Of a DNA stretch of 64,000 nucleotides, positions 17,526 through 27,131 are shown one piece after another (the first letter of the stretch is position 1; every line of letters starts with the position of its first letter). This stretch comes from Ruegeria halocynthiae. GTDB taxonomy: Bacteria > Pseudomonadota > Alphaproteobacteria > Rhodobacterales > Rhodobacteraceae. The notes beneath the pieces are model-generated. The model did not search any database. It worked only from the letters and a program-made list of their open reading frames with translations, and was not told the DNA's origin. Made by a program: the position numbers and the translations under genes. The stretch spans positions 302,070 to 366,069 of the forward strand of contig NZ_JQEZ01000001.1 of NCBI RefSeq assembly GCF_000743705.1, read 5' to 3'.

Positions 17526-19934
17526 TTAATGCGCTGTCGCGGATGGTCCTGTGCGTTCAGCTGCTTTCGCCGCAGCGGCGGCAGCTTCTTCCGCCGCTTC
17601 ATCCCATTCGACCGGCTCAGGCTCGCTGACCAAAGCGTGCTTCAGAACTTCTGAGACATGCGTGACCGGGATGATCTCCAACCCTTCTTTCACGTTGTCC
17701 GGAATTTCCGCCAGATCCTTTTCGTTTTCTTCCGGGATCAAAACGGTCTTGATGCCACCGCGAAGTGCAGCCAGCAGTTTTTCCTTCAACCCACCGATTG
17801 GCATCGCGTTACCACGCAGCGACACCTCGCCGGTCATTGCGATATCCTTGCGCACCGGAATGCCGGTCAGTACGGACACGATCGACGTCACCATCGCCAG
17901 ACCAGCCGACGGCCCGTCCTTGGGCGTCGCCCCATCGGGCACGTGGACGTGAATATCCAACGTGTCGAACTTCGGCGGCTTCACCCCGATTTTCGGCGAA
18001 ATCGACCGCACATAAGACGCCGCTGCATCGATGGATTCCTTCATCACATCGCCCAGCTTACCCGTGGTCTTCATCCGGCCCTTACCGGGCAGTTTCAGCG
18101 CCTCAATCTGAAGCAGATCACCGCCCACAGACGTCCAGGCCAGGCCAGTCACGACCCCAACCTGATCATCCTGTTCGGCCAGACCATAACGGAATTTCGG
18201 CACGCCCAGAAACTCATCCAGATTGTCTGGCGTCACAGTAACTGAATCCGCCTCTTTCTTGATGATCTTGGTGAGCGATTTCCGCGCCACCTTGGCAATC
18301 TCACGCTCAAGGTTCCGCACACCCGCCTCACGGGTATAGGTGCGGATGATGGATTGAAGCGCCTCATCGGTCAGTTCGAATTCCTTGCCCTTGAGGCCAT
18401 GATTCTTGACCTGTTTGTCGATCAGATGCTGCTTGGCGATCTCACTCTTTTCGTCTTCAGTGTAACCAGCCAGCGGGATGATCTCCATCCGGTCCAGCAA
18501 AGGCCCAGGCATGTTATAGCTGTTGGAGGTAGTCAGAAACATCACGTTGGACAGGTCATATTCGACCTCAAGATAGTGGTCCATGAACGTGCTGTTCTGT
18601 TCAGGGTCCAGCACCTCGAGCATCGCCGAGGCCGGGTCGCCACGGAAATCCTGCCCCATCTTGTCGATCTCATCCAACAAGATCAGCGGGTTCGTGGTCT
18701 TCGCCTTTTTCAGCGCCTGGATGATCTTGCCCGGCATCGAACCGATATAGGTCCGCCGGTGGCCGCGAATCTCGGATTCGTCGCGCACGCCGCCCAACGA
18801 AATGCGAATGAACTCACGCCCTGTGGCCCGCGCAACCGACTTACCAAGCGAGGTTTTACCCACACCCGGAGGGCCAACAAGGCACATGATCGGGCCCTTC
18901 AGCTTTTTTGAGCGTTGCTGAACGGCCAGATATTCGACGATCCGCTCTTTGACTTTTTCAAGACCATAGTGATCATCGTCCAGGATATCCTGCGCCCGGC
19001 CCAGATCCTTTTTGACGCGGGATTTGGTGCCCCACGGCAACGCCAGGATCCAATCCAGATAGTTGCGCACAACGGTCGCTTCGGCCGACATCGGGCTCAT
19101 GTTGCGCAGCTTCTTCAGCTCGCCTTCGGCCTTTTCACGCGCCTCTTTCGACAGTTTGGTCTCGGCGATCTTGGCTTCCAGCTCGGCCACTTCGTTGCTG
19201 CCGTCCTCGCCATCGCCCAGTTCCTTCTGAATGGCCTTCATCTGCTCATTCAGATAGTATTCGCGCTGCGTCTTCTCCATCTGGGTTTTGACGCGGGTTT
19301 TGATCTTTTTCTCGACCTGCAGAACCGACATTTCGCCCTGCATCAGGCCATAGACCTTTTCAAGCCGTTCGCTGACGGACAGGGTTTCCAGCAGTTCCTG
19401 TTTTTGCTCGACCTCGATGCCCAGATGACCCGACACAAGGTCGGCCAGCTTGGCGGGCTCGGCGGTCTCGCCCACGGCAGTCAGCGCTTCTTCGGGGATG
19501 TTTTTGCGCACTTTTGCGTAACGCTCGAACTCATCCGCAACGGTGCGCTGCAGTGCTTCGGTCGTGGTCACATCGCCCGGAATCTCAGTCAGGTATTCGG
19601 CACGAGCTTCAAAGAAGTCTTCGTTTTCAAGGAATTCATTGATCTGCACCCGCGCCTGACCTTCGACCAACACCTTGACGGTGCCATCGGGCAGTTTCAG
19701 CAGTTGCAGTACATTTGCCAGAACGCCAGAACGATAGATCCCATCCATGGTCGGGTCATCGTCACCCGGGTCAATCTGGCTGGACAGCAAAATCTGCTTG
19801 TCGTCCTGCATCACCTCTTCCAGTGCGCGGACAGATTTTTCACGACCCACAAACAACGGCACGATCATATGTGGGAAAACCACGATATCACGCAACGGAA
19901 GTACCGGGTACGAGGAATTCAGAGGCTCTTGCAT
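17526..19934 (-). CDS. lon: ATP-dependent Lon protease
   Basis: An 802-residue cytosolic AAA+ protease that degrades misfolded and regulatory proteins. The N-terminal LON domain starts YPVLPLRDIVVFPHM, Walker A is GPPGVGKTSL, and the serine-lysine dyad is in PKDGPSAGLAMVT and GGLKEKLLAALRGG. The ATG at 19934, with AAGGA 6 nt upstream, is preferred over the in-frame TTG two codons earlier. The C-terminus is extended by an Ala/Glu-rich tail (AAEEAAAAAAKAAE). A heat-shock-type promoter lies upstream. Confidence 0.98.
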   Translation of the reverse strand: MQEPLNSSYPVLPLRDIVVFPHMIVPLFVGREKSVRALEEVMQDDKQILLSSQIDPGDDDPTMDGIYRSGVLANVLQLLKLPDGTVKVLVEGQARVQINEFLENEDFFEARAEYLTEIPGDVTTTEALQRTVADEFERYAKVRKNIPEEALTAVGETAEPAKLADLVSGHLGIEVEQKQELLETLSVSERLEKVYGLMQGEMSVLQVEKKIKTRVKTQMEKTQREYYLNEQMKAIQKELGDGEDGSNEVAELEAKIAETKLSKEAREKAEGELKKLRNMSPMSAEATVVRNYLDWILALPWGTKSRVKKDLGRAQDILDDDHYGLEKVKERIVEYLAVQQRSKKLKGPIMCLVGPPGVGKTSLGKSVARATGREFIRISLGGVRDESEIRGHRRTYIGSMPGKIIQALKKAKTTNPLILLDEIDKMGQDFRGDPASAMLEVLDPEQNSTFMDHYLEVEYDLSNVMFLTTSNSYNMPGPLLDRMEIIPLAGYTEDEKSEIAKQHLIDKQVKNHGLKGKEFELTDEALQSIIRTYTREAGVRNLEREIAKVARKSLTKIIKKEADSVTVTPDNLDEFLGVPKFRYGLAEQDDQVGVVTGLAWTSVGGDLLQIEALKLPGKGRMKTTGKLGDVMKESIDAAASYVRSISPKIGVKPPKFDTLDIHVHVPDGATPKDGPSAGLAMVTSIVSVLTGIPVRKDIAMTGEVSLRGNAMPIGGLKEKLLAALRGGIKTVLIPEENEKDLAEIPDNVKEGLEIIPVTHVSEVLKHALVSEPEPVEWDEAAEEAAAAAAKAAERTGPSATAH

Positions 19935-20009
19935 GCTCAATCCTTATCATTGGCAAGACGGCTCTGGTCCCTCCATGAGGCAACGCCCGGCCGTCTCCTG
20001 TCTTGGACA

Positions 20010-20042
20010 ATAAAGGTGGGGCCTCATCGCCCTTTTTCAACC
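20010..20042 (-). promoter_or_regulatory. Probable sigma-32 (RpoH) promoter of lon
   Basis: Read on the minus strand, GGTTGAA (-35) is followed after 14 bp by CCCCA and CCTTTA (-10). This matches the CTTGAA-N14-CCCCAT heat-shock pattern with one change. It would give a 5' leader of about 75 nt before the lon start. Confidence 0.55.
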
Positions 20043-20157
20043 TTACCGCCGTGTATCGTAGCCCAGAATGACAAGAGCTATTACGGACTGCAAGGCATCC
20101 GGCGGACATATCCACCGAAATCGCCGAAACATGCGGATACATTCATAATTCCGCCCG

Positions 20158-20571
20158 CTAGAACACGCGTTGAACCGCGCGGGATAGAAAAAAGCCATGG
20201 CCGTCCTCGTTTTTGCATTCCAAACCCTTTTTCGAGGAATGGCACACAAATCCGCCAAACTTTCCGGTCACGCCGTATTCAGCCCGGTCATACCCATCAC
20301 GATTGCGGTTAAGCGGTCCGCACTGCATTTGAACCGGCCCGGTATTCAGCATAAGAAAATCATGCCCCCAATCCGATTGGCAATCGGCCGGGCGCGGCAA
20401 GGCTGGCGTGCCTCGGCGTTCGATTATCGTACAGAAAATGTCGGATACGCCCGCCCCTTGACCGACAGAACACTGGATGTTTTCAGATGGTGTCTCGAAC
20501 GTCCAGACGTCCGCCTGTGAACCTGATGCAAAAACAATTGATAGACAAAGAAGGACAAAGAAACGAGGCAT
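20158..20571 (-). CDS. Exported DUF6636 protein
   Basis: A 137-residue protein with a signal peptide (MPRFFVLLCLSIVFASGSQA) followed by a DUF6636-type domain: WTFETPSENIQCSV, DWGHDFLMLNTGPVQMQC and the terminal block GLECKNEDGHGFFLSR. Several Cys suggest periplasmic disulfides. Function is unknown. I chose the ATG at 20571 because the signal peptide begins there. Confidence 0.8.
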   Translation of the reverse strand: MPRFFVLLCLSIVFASGSQADVWTFETPSENIQCSVGQGAGVSDIFCTIIERRGTPALPRPADCQSDWGHDFLMLNTGPVQMQCGPLNRNRDGYDRAEYGVTGKFGGFVCHSSKKGLECKNEDGHGFFLSRAVQRVF

Positions 20572-20663
20572 CGAAACCCCCTGCAAAAAATCTGAAAATA
20601 CCTTGAGCAATCTGTGGCCAGACTATCAAAATACCTGTGATTTGTCACCAAGGGCCCCGCATG

Positions 20664-21794
20664 TCAGAGCGGCTCGATGTCCCCTTGCGCCCTCTGCACG
20701 TGGAACTCAGCCTGCCACGCTTCAAACGCCCCCGCCGCAATCGCATCGCGCATGCCCTGCATAATCTCTTGAAAGTAATGCAGGTTGTGCCAGGTCAGCA
20801 GCATGCCCGAGATCATCTCGTTCGAGCGGAAGACGTGGTGCAGATACGCACGGGAATAGCTTGAACAGGCCGGGCATGAGCACGCCTCGTCCAGCGGGCG
20901 TGGATCGTCAGCGTGGCGGGCGTTTTTGATGTTCACCACACCATGTCGGGTGAACACCTGCCCGGTACGCCCTGAGCGTGACGGCAAAACGCAATCCATC
21001 ATGTCGATACCCCGCGCGACCGCGCCGACGATATCGTCGGGTTTGCCGACACCCATCAGGTATCGCGGCCTGTCGGCGGGCAGGAAATCAGGCGCATAGT
21101 CGAGGCATCCGAACATGGCCTCTTGCCCCTCACCCACAGCCAGACCGCCGACCGCGTAGCCTTCGAACCCGATGGATTTCAGCGCCTCGGCGCTTTCCTC
21201 ACGCAAATCCTGTTCCAGACCGCCCTGCATGATGCCGAACAACGCGTGGCCCGGGCGATCCCCGAATGCCTCGCGTGAGCGGTCGGCCCACCGCATCGAC
21301 AGGCGCATCGAGTCCGCGATGCGGTCGCGGTCTGCGGGCAAGGATGGGCATTCGTCGAAACACATAACAATGTCCGACCCCAGCAGGCGCTGAATCTCCA
21401 TCGATCGTTCCGGTGTCAGCTCATGCTTGGAGCCATCGACATGAGATTTGAAGGTAACGCCCTTTTCGGTCAGCTTGCGCAGACCGGCCAGCGACATGAC
21501 CTGAAACCCGCCCGAATCCGTCAAAATGGGGCGTTCCCAATTCATGAATTTATGCAATCCACCCAGCCGGTCGATCCGTTCAGCCGTCGGGCGCAGCATC
21601 AGGTGATAGGTGTTGCCCAGCAGGATATCCGCCCCCGTTGCGCGAACGCTTTCGGGCATCATCGCCTTGACCGTTGCCGCCGTGCCCACAGGCATGAAGG
21701 CCGGCGTACGCACCTCGCCGCGCGGTGTGTGGATCACGCCGGTTCTGGCCTTGCCGTCCGTGGCTTTCAGGTCAAAGGAAAAACGGTCTGTCAT
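20664..21794 (-). CDS. tgt: tRNA-guanine transglycosylase
   Basis: A 376-residue enzyme that exchanges guanine-34 for preQ1 in tRNAs with GUN anticodons during queuosine synthesis. It has Asp93 in [24 protein letters not shown], the substrate-switching PRYLMGVG, and the zinc site [16 protein letters not shown]. The start [11 protein letters not shown] is chosen; the frame upstream to 22040 is non-homologous. The tRNA-Asp (GTC) genes of this window would be substrates. Confidence 0.97.
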   Translation of the reverse strand: MTDRFSFDLKATDGKARTGVIHTPRGEVRTPAFMPVGTAATVKAMMPESVRATGADILLGNTYHLMLRPTAERIDRLGGLHKFMNWERPILTDSGGFQVMSLAGLRKLTEKGVTFKSHVDGSKHELTPERSMEIQRLLGSDIVMCFDECPSLPADRDRIADSMRLSMRWADRSREAFGDRPGHALFGIMQGGLEQDLREESAEALKSIGFEGYAVGGLAVGEGQEAMFGCLDYAPDFLPADRPRYLMGVGKPDDIVGAVARGIDMMDCVLPSRSGRTGQVFTRHGVVNIKNARHADDPRPLDEACSCPACSSYSRAYLHHVFRSNEMISGMLLTWHNLHYFQEIMQGMRDAIAAGAFEAWQAEFHVQRAQGDIEPL

Positions 21795-21858
21795 TGGGTC
21801 GCCTCGGGGTCGCTGAACCGGGCAGGATTTGCCCGATCCGCGCCGCGTTTGCAACCCG

Positions 21859-22770
21859 TCAGGGCAACGACGCCACCCGTTCGGTGAACAGGCTGACGAC
21901 CCCTGCCCCATCCACGTCGCGGCACACACGTATCCCGGGCCTTGAGGGATCAGGTCGTGTCGCGCCGATCTCGGCGCCGTCGACAACCACCTGAAGGCCG
22001 GTTTCCACCATGCCGAACATGGGCGCGTGCGTGCAGGCAATCACTGCGGTCGAATCGTGCAACCCGCACCCTTCGAGCCCGCCGATTTCCTTGTAAAACT
22101 TCAGATAGAACCGGGAGATATCGCGCAGAAACCCACCAATATCCGTTGAGTGGCCAGCTAGCGCCTCAAAATCAGCGGCCTCGTAGAGGGTCTGCAGGGT
22201 AACGTCCAAACCAACCAGAACAGTCTCTGGCGGCGCGGCAAAGACCTCATCCGCGGCAATTGCGTCGTGATAGATATTCGCCTCGGCGTGTTCCGTGATA
22301 TTACCCGGGCAGAAAACCGCGCCCCCCATGATCACCAAACGCTTGATATTACGCGTGAACGCGGGGTCCAGTTGCATCGCGTCAGCGATATTGGTCAGGG
22401 GGCCAACGGCACATACCACCAATTCACCTTTGTGTTCGCGTGCCATGGCAACCAGAAACTCGGCCGCGGTCAGGCTATGATTGGATCCGATCTGAGGAAC
22501 ATCCGTGAAATCCCCGAACCCCTCTGACCCATGGACATGTGCCGAAGGATCGTGGCTGCCGGCCCCACGTGCGCAACGGGCACCTTCCGCCACGGGCACG
22601 TCCAAACCCAGTTTATGCACCAGGAACCGGGCGTTCCGGCTGGACTGATGAACATGCGTGTTGCCAAAGACGGTCGTCAAACCGATCAGGTCGATTTCGG
22701 GGGCGGCAGCAGCGTAGGCAATCGCCATGGCGTCGTCGATGCCGGGATCAGTGTCGATTATCAGTTTCAT
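21859..22770 (-). CDS. Nucleoside hydrolase (inosine-uridine preferring family)
   Basis: A 303-residue protein opening with [12 protein letters not shown] (residues 6-17), the calcium-binding Asp cluster of the family. [15 protein letters not shown] and [13 protein letters not shown] are further family blocks, and [13 protein letters not shown] carries the C-terminal His-Asp pair. It cleaves the N-glycosidic bond of nucleosides for salvage. It is 64 bp upstream of tgt on the same strand, and divergent from the SPFH gene. Confidence 0.93.
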   Translation of the reverse strand: MKLIIDTDPGIDDAMAIAYAAAAPEIDLIGLTTVFGNTHVHQSSRNARFLVHKLGLDVPVAEGARCARGAGSHDPSAHVHGSEGFGDFTDVPQIGSNHSLTAAEFLVAMAREHKGELVVCAVGPLTNIADAMQLDPAFTRNIKRLVIMGGAVFCPGNITEHAEANIYHDAIAADEVFAAPPETVLVGLDVTLQTLYEAADFEALAGHSTDIGGFLRDISRFYLKFYKEIGGLEGCGLHDSTAVIACTHAPMFGMVETGLQVVVDGAEIGATRPDPSRPGIRVCRDVDGAGVVSLFTERVASLP

Positions 22771-22945
22771 CCCTGCCCGATAGCGCAGTCGCGACTGGAT
22801 GCAAAGCGGTCACATTCTGAAAATTCCGCCTCTCATCCATAAGTTCATAGATTTGCATCCACGCACGTACAATCCATACCAGAGTTGAAATCGGGCGACT
22901 CAATCCCCAAATGTATACTATAGTACACAATAAAAGAGGACAGAC

Positions 22946-23836
22946 ATGACAGAAGACCAGATCATTGGACTGCTGACGTCGAACATCATTTTCATATTGG
23001 CGGCGGTACTGATCGTTGTCGTTATTCTCAAAGGCATCAAAATCGTCCCGCAATCCGAAAAATACGTGGTCGAACGGTTCGGTCGCCTGCATTCGGTGCT
23101 TGGCCCAGGCATCAACTTTATCGTTCCTTTTCTGGATGTTGCGCGCCACAAGATATCCATCCTTGAACGCCAGCTACCCAATGCGACGCAGGATGCGATC
23201 ACCAAGGACAACGTTCTGGTGCAAATCGACACCTCGGTGTTTTACCGTATTCTGGAACCAGAAAAGACTGTGTACCGCATCCGTGACGTAGATGGTGCGA
23301 TTGCGACAACCGTTGCTGGGATCGTGCGGGCCGAAATCGGTAAAATGGATCTGGATGAGGTTCAATCGAACCGCGCGCAGTTGATCAGCCGCATTCAGGA
23401 AGCCGTCGAAACTGCCGTCGATGACTGGGGCATTCAGGTGACCCGCGCCGAGATTCTGGACGTGAACCTGGATCAAGCCACCCGCGACGCAATGCTCCAG
23501 CAGTTGAACGCCGAACGCGCCCGCCGTGCCCAAGTGACCGAGGCCGAAGGTCAGAAACGCTCGGTCGAGCTTCAGGCGGATGCCGAGCTTTACGCCGCCG
23601 AGCAAACCGCCAAAGCGCGCCGTATTCAGGCCGAGGCCGAGGCTTACGCGACTGGCGTTGTTGCCAAAGCCATTCAGGACAACGGCATCGAGGCCGCGCA
23701 ATATCAGGTTGCCCTGAAACAGGTCGAAGCCCTGAACGCACTGGGCAATGGTACCGGTTCGCAAACCATCGTTGTTCCTGCCAACGCGCTTGAAGCCTTT
23801 GGCGATGCCTTTAAGATGCTGAAAGGAAGAAAGTAA
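22946..23836 (+). CDS. SPFH/stomatin-like membrane protein (QmcA type)
   Basis: A 296-residue protein with an N-terminal membrane anchor (about residues 11-29), then an SPFH/PHB domain (VPQSEKYVVERFGRLHSVLGPG) and an Ala/Glu-rich coiled coil (about 190-245). Stomatin-like proteins form membrane ring assemblies and often partner with NfeD proteins. The downstream gene is an NfeD protein and overlaps it by one base (TAATG), so the two are co-translated. Confidence 0.94.
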   Translation: MTEDQIIGLLTSNIIFILAAVLIVVVILKGIKIVPQSEKYVVERFGRLHSVLGPGINFIVPFLDVARHKISILERQLPNATQDAITKDNVLVQIDTSVFYRILEPEKTVYRIRDVDGAIATTVAGIVRAEIGKMDLDEVQSNRAQLISRIQEAVETAVDDWGIQVTRAEILDVNLDQATRDAMLQQLNAERARRAQVTEAEGQKRSVELQADAELYAAEQTAKARRIQAEAEAYATGVVAKAIQDNGIEAAQYQVALKQVEALNALGNGTGSQTIVVPANALEAFGDAFKMLKGRK

Positions 23837-24114
23837 TGGCCGACCCCTTTTGGCTGACATGGTGGATATGGCTTGCCGGGGCTTTGGCCCTTGGCATACT
23901 TGAGATCGTGTTGCCGGGATTCATCTTTCTTGGCTTTGCCATCGGGGCAGCCGTTACCGGTGTTTTGCTGATCATCCCCGGTGTCACGCCCTCGCTTCCG
24001 ATCCTTCTGCTGATATTTGCGGTTCTATCGCTGATTGCGTGGTTGGTTCTGCGGCGTATGTTCGCCCTGCCTCACGGTCAGGTGAAGACCTTTCGGCACG
24101 ACATCAATGATTAA
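23836..24114 (+). CDS. NfeD-family membrane protein (short form)
   Basis: A 92-residue protein with three hydrophobic segments (WWIWLAGALALGILEIVLPG, the following helix, and LPILLLIFAVLSLIAWLVL) and a short charged tail. It lacks the ClpP-like protease domain and, apparently, most of the soluble OB-fold domain of long NfeD proteins. The start codon overlaps the stop of the SPFH gene. Confidence 0.87.
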   Translation: MADPFWLTWWIWLAGALALGILEIVLPGFIFLGFAIGAAVTGVLLIIPGVTPSLPILLLIFAVLSLIAWLVLRRMFALPHGQVKTFRHDIND

Positions 24115-24121
24115 ACTTTGC

Positions 24122-24142
24122 TGGCGCCCTTAACGGGCGCCA
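24122..24142 (+). terminator. Hairpin after the NfeD gene
   Basis: A perfect 8-bp stem (TGGCGCCC/GGGCGCCA) with loop TTAAC lies 7 bp after the stop. It lacks a T-run, so it may be a weak or Rho-assisted terminator or a 3'-end stabiliser. Confidence 0.5.
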
Positions 24143-24209
24143 TTGCACCACTGGACGCTGCGACTGCCATTCCCTATATAAACTCTCAGGAAACAGACCC
24201 GAGGCACGA

Positions 24210-24572
24210 ATGACTCATCCGAGTGAACAGTTCGAAGGCAGCCCCCTGATTGCGCCTTCAACCATTGAGCACCCCCTTTATGAATCGGTGGTGGAAGCCT
24301 GCCGATCGGTCTTTGACCCTGAAATTCCCGTGAATATTTACGATCTCGGCCTGATCTACACGATCGACATCGCCAATGATAACGCGGTGAAGGTCATCAT
24401 GACGCTGACCGCGCCGGGTTGCCCCGTTGCCGGTGAGATGCCCGGCTGGATTGTCGAAGCTATAGAACCCGTTGCAGGCATAAAAGAAGTCGACGTCGAA
24501 CTGACCTGGGAACCGCCCTGGGGAATGGAAATGATGTCCGACGAAGCACGCCTTGAGCTTGGATTCATGTAA
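24210..24572 (+). CDS. SufT / MIP18-family iron-sulfur assembly protein (DUF59)
   Basis: A 120-residue protein with the DUF59 core: VFDPEIPVNIYDLGLIYTI near residue 35, and TLTAPGCPVAGEMPGW, whose Cys is the conserved one. The C-terminus VELTWEPPWGMEMMSDEA is typical of SufT. It helps Fe-S cluster maturation. It stands apart from a suf operon here, though an A-type carrier gene lies about 0.8 kb downstream. Confidence 0.92.
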   Translation: MTHPSEQFEGSPLIAPSTIEHPLYESVVEACRSVFDPEIPVNIYDLGLIYTIDIANDNAVKVIMTLTAPGCPVAGEMPGWIVEAIEPVAGIKEVDVELTWEPPWGMEMMSDEARLELGFM

Positions 24573-24656
24573 GATCTGCATCATCTTTTCGGCCCAACCA
24601 TCTGTCATTAAACGTTTATCCCGCTGTCATATGACTGCTGGAAATTCGTTACAATA

Positions 24657-24788
24657 ATCAAGGATAGTTCTCCGAAGCCGGTGTATTTTTCTGAGAGGTA
24701 TCGCTGGCCGTCCGGGCCGACCAATCGCTTACCCCCCAAATTTACGGCCTGAAACAGGGGCCGCCCTTGCCCGAGGGCGGCCTTTTTT
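24657..24788 (+). ncRNA. Candidate small RNA ending at a strong terminator
   Basis: No gene of usable length occupies 24573-24807. A TACAAT (-10-like) element at about 24649-24654 precedes a segment with an internal hairpin (TGGCC...GGCCGA) that ends at the terminator 24759-24788. The terminator is 187 bp beyond the nearest + strand gene, which suggests a separate short transcript of about 130 nt. No good -35 element was found. It does not match tmRNA, SRP RNA or 6S RNA as far as I can see. Confidence 0.35.
24759..24788 (+). terminator. Strong intrinsic terminator
   Basis: A perfect 8-bp stem (GGCCGCCC/GGGCGGCC) with an 8-nt loop is followed by six T. It is oriented for + strand transcripts, either the SufT gene with a long 3' UTR or a separate small RNA. 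Confidence 0.9.
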
Positions 24789-24807
24789 CGTCCCTCGGCC
24801 AGGGCGG

Positions 24808-25128
24808 CTACTTAATATTGCATTTCGTTTTGATTTCATCAGCTCTGTCATCCAAAGCTTTGACGTAATCACCTGATAACATGGATAATCTTTTGTTTTC
24901 AGTACCCGTGATCAACCCCAGCAATGCCCCTGCAGGCAAAATTGAAACAACGCTTTCGACCTGCTGATCTTGTGCGTGCTTCTTTTCTGCCGCAATCGCG
25001 CGCAGATCTCCGTCGGCAGTGGCGCAGTTAACCGGGTGTCGGTCCGCCTGTGTTTCGGCCGAAGCAGCATTGGCGACAACAACCGCCGCCAGTAAAACAC
25101 ACCTTGCAGATGCTTGAAAATAATTCAT
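24808..25128 (-). CDS. Exported hypothetical protein (106 aa)
   Basis: A signal peptide (MNYFQASARCVLLAAVVVANAASA) is followed by a small soluble domain with two Cys (NCATADGDL near residue 35 and the terminal KTKCNIK) that could pair. A mid-region GALLGLITGTENKR is present. I do not recognise the family. Confidence 0.65.
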   Translation of the reverse strand: MNYFQASARCVLLAAVVVANAASAETQADRHPVNCATADGDLRAIAAEKKHAQDQQVESVVSILPAGALLGLITGTENKRLSMLSGDYVKALDDRADEIKTKCNIK

Positions 25129-25347
25129 TTTTTAACCTTTCATCAATCTGCCCGAGCTTTATCGCCGCCCTGGGATATCGTTTTCAGGCTAAAGTCACCT
25201 TGCTTCAAAACGCAAGTCCCAACGTGTTGGCAATTGGCCCGAAATTCACTGCCGCAAGGTAAATCTTAGGTAAGCATCGTTGCTATGTCTTGAGCCTGCC
25301 GCCCCTGAGCACTAAGTTAGAAGCAACGCGCGACAACGGAGATCACC

Positions 25348-25713
25348 ATGTTCGGCATTCCCGGCAAACAGGCTGTGACGATAACAGCCAAAGCTGCAGA
25401 GCAGATTGCGCGCCTGATGGTGTCAGGCGGTCATGCTGGCCTGCGCATTGGTGTCAAAAAGGGCGGTTGCGCCGGCATGGAATACACCATGGACTATGTC
25501 GACGAACCCGACACGAATGACGAAGTTGTCGAACAGGACGGCGCGCGGGTTATGATTGCGCCGATGGCGCAGATGTTCCTGTTCGGAACCGAGATCGACT
25601 ACGAAGTGTCGCTGCTCGAATCCGGTTTCAAATTCCGCAACCCCAATGTCGTAGATGCTTGCGGATGTGGCGAGTCGATCAAATTCGCCGAGGAACTTTC
25701 CCCCCGGACCTAA
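25348..25713 (+). CDS. HesB/IscA-type (SufA) iron-sulfur carrier
   Basis: A 121-residue A-type carrier with the three conserved Cys: one in KKGGCAGMEYTM and two in the C-terminal CGCGES. It delivers Fe-S clusters to apoproteins. GGAGA precedes the ATG by 7 nt. Its stop codon overlaps the end of a degenerate minus-strand oxygenase frame. Confidence 0.95.
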   Translation: MFGIPGKQAVTITAKAAEQIARLMVSGGHAGLRIGVKKGGCAGMEYTMDYVDEPDTNDEVVEQDGARVMIAPMAQMFLFGTEIDYEVSLLESGFKFRNPNVVDACGCGESIKFAEELSPRT

Positions 25714-25901
25714 GCCACCGCCTTGAGGTACAGATGCGTCTCATTAAAACGAGTTAGGTGCGTGTCCGCGCGAATGGGTTCGCCTGGGTCGGGCGGGACT
25801 ACTTTTATGTCGCAGGACGGGAAAAGGAACAGCGGAACAGAAAGCCGTTCATGCCCCCCGTAAACGACGCGGTAAAGCGTCGCCTTAGCCTGCCCGACGG
25901 T
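25710..25901 (-). pseudogene. Remnant of a 2OG-Fe(II) oxygenase (C-terminal part)
   Basis: The minus-strand frame, open from after a TGA at 25902-25904 to TAG, encodes about 63 residues. It contains LYRVVYGGHERLSVPLFLFP, the HRVV...R(Y/L)S(I/V)P(F/L)F signature of isopenicillin-N-synthase-like oxygenases: the Arg that binds 2-oxoglutarate and the residues after the last iron-binding His, which is replaced by Tyr. The N-terminal two-thirds are missing. A normal stop and C-terminal tail suggest decay of a once complete gene. Confidence 0.5.
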
Positions 25902-26044
25902 TCAGATTGTCGATCATAGCATTCCCACTTCATCCATGCAGAACCTGCCGTTTTGCGGCATGGCTCTCAACCGGAATTGTCAGGCCGCACTGGTGGTGAT
26001 ATCCGGTCTTCAGAATACAAAGAACTCTTTGGGGAGAACGCAAA

Positions 26045-26794
26045 ATGCGGCGCAGGCTGGCGGCTGGAAATTGGAAGATGAACGGAACCGCCGCGGCGCT
26101 GACCGAGTTGAAGGCTCTGGCAGGTGCATTTCCTTCAGCTTCGGTTGATGTGTTGATCTGCCCGCCTGCCACTTTGCTGCACCGAGCGGCCGAAGTTGCC
26201 GGGGATACCGGTATCACGGTCGGCGGGCAGGATTGCCACGCCGCAACTTCGGGCGCGCATACCGGTGATATCAGTGCGGACATGCTGGCTGATGCGGGCG
26301 CAAGCGCAGTTATCCTCGGCCATTCAGAGCGCCGCACCGATCATGCAGAGCAAAACGAGGACGTCCGCGCCAAGGCGCGCGCGGCGATGGATGCCGGGCT
26401 GACGACGATTATCTGCGTTGGTGAAAGCCTGGAACAGCGCGAGGCGGCCAATACGCTGGACATAATCGGCGGGCAGATGTCGGGTTCCATTCCCGATCAG
26501 TCAACGGGCGAAAATCTGATCGTCGCTTATGAACCCATCTGGGCCATCGGCACTGGCAAGGTCCCTACACTGGACGAAATTGGCGAAGTTCACGACTTTA
26601 TCCGTTCCCGGTTAGAGCGGCGCTTTGGCGAGGGCGTAGGCCGTTCGGTTCGCTTGCTATATGGCGGTTCAGTCAAACCGAGTAATGCCGCGGATATCTT
26701 TGGCGTTTCAAATGTGGACGGCGCATTGGTCGGTGGTGCCAGCCTGAAAGCACAGGACTTTTCAGGTATCATTGACGCCCTCGAAAGGGTTTGA
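26045..26794 (+). CDS. tpiA: Triosephosphate isomerase
   Basis: A 249-residue TIM barrel interconverting dihydroxyacetone phosphate and glyceraldehyde-3-phosphate. Catalytic residues are visible: Lys11 in GNWKMNG, His93 in ILGHSERR and Glu163 in [11 protein letters not shown]; the phosphate-binding [11 protein letters not shown] follows. It is monocistronic here, with unassigned sequence on both sides. Confidence 0.97.
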   Translation: MRRRLAAGNWKMNGTAAALTELKALAGAFPSASVDVLICPPATLLHRAAEVAGDTGITVGGQDCHAATSGAHTGDISADMLADAGASAVILGHSERRTDHAEQNEDVRAKARAAMDAGLTTIICVGESLEQREAANTLDIIGGQMSGSIPDQSTGENLIVAYEPIWAIGTGKVPTLDEIGEVHDFIRSRLERRFGEGVGRSVRLLYGGSVKPSNAADIFGVSNVDGALVGGASLKAQDFSGIIDALERV

Positions 26795-27131
26795 AACCGT
26801 CGGCTTGAAACTTCAGTTCGCCTGGCCGTCCTATTGGGTAAAGACGCATCGTCACCGACAAGGCGTTCTATCTATCCGGGGATTTCCAGCAAAAAAGTAA
26901 ATTGCGTGTACTACGCCGGGATTGAATTCCTCAGAAAACCCTGAAATTTAGTAACCCCGGTCGAAAACAATATCGACATCGGGGTCACCCATCCACGCCC
27001 GAGTTGCCGATTGCGATCCGTCGTTCAGTTAAACCTGCGGGTTTTGATCGTGTGGAATAGCTGCCCCCGGTCCGGACCGCGTCCATGGGCAGCTTAATCC
27101 TGTTATCCAAAATCTTGAGGCCATCGCCCGT
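26795..27131. other. Intergenic region with no recognised gene
   Basis: This 337-bp stretch between tpiA and the convergent guanidinium exporter gene has no convincing reading frame on either strand. An imperfect hairpin (AACCCCGGTCGA...TCGACATCGGGGT, near 26953-26983) is the only structure noted; it lacks a T-run. Confidence 0.6.

Noticed and set aside
18915-20312. A 465-codon plus-strand frame
   Set aside because: Antisense to lon and running through its promoter region; composition is typical of a shadow frame.
24640-24790. 6S RNA (ssrS)
   Set aside because: CTGAGAGG and GGCC hairpin stretches looked suggestive, but there is no long closing stem with a central bubble and the 3' end is a terminator hairpin.
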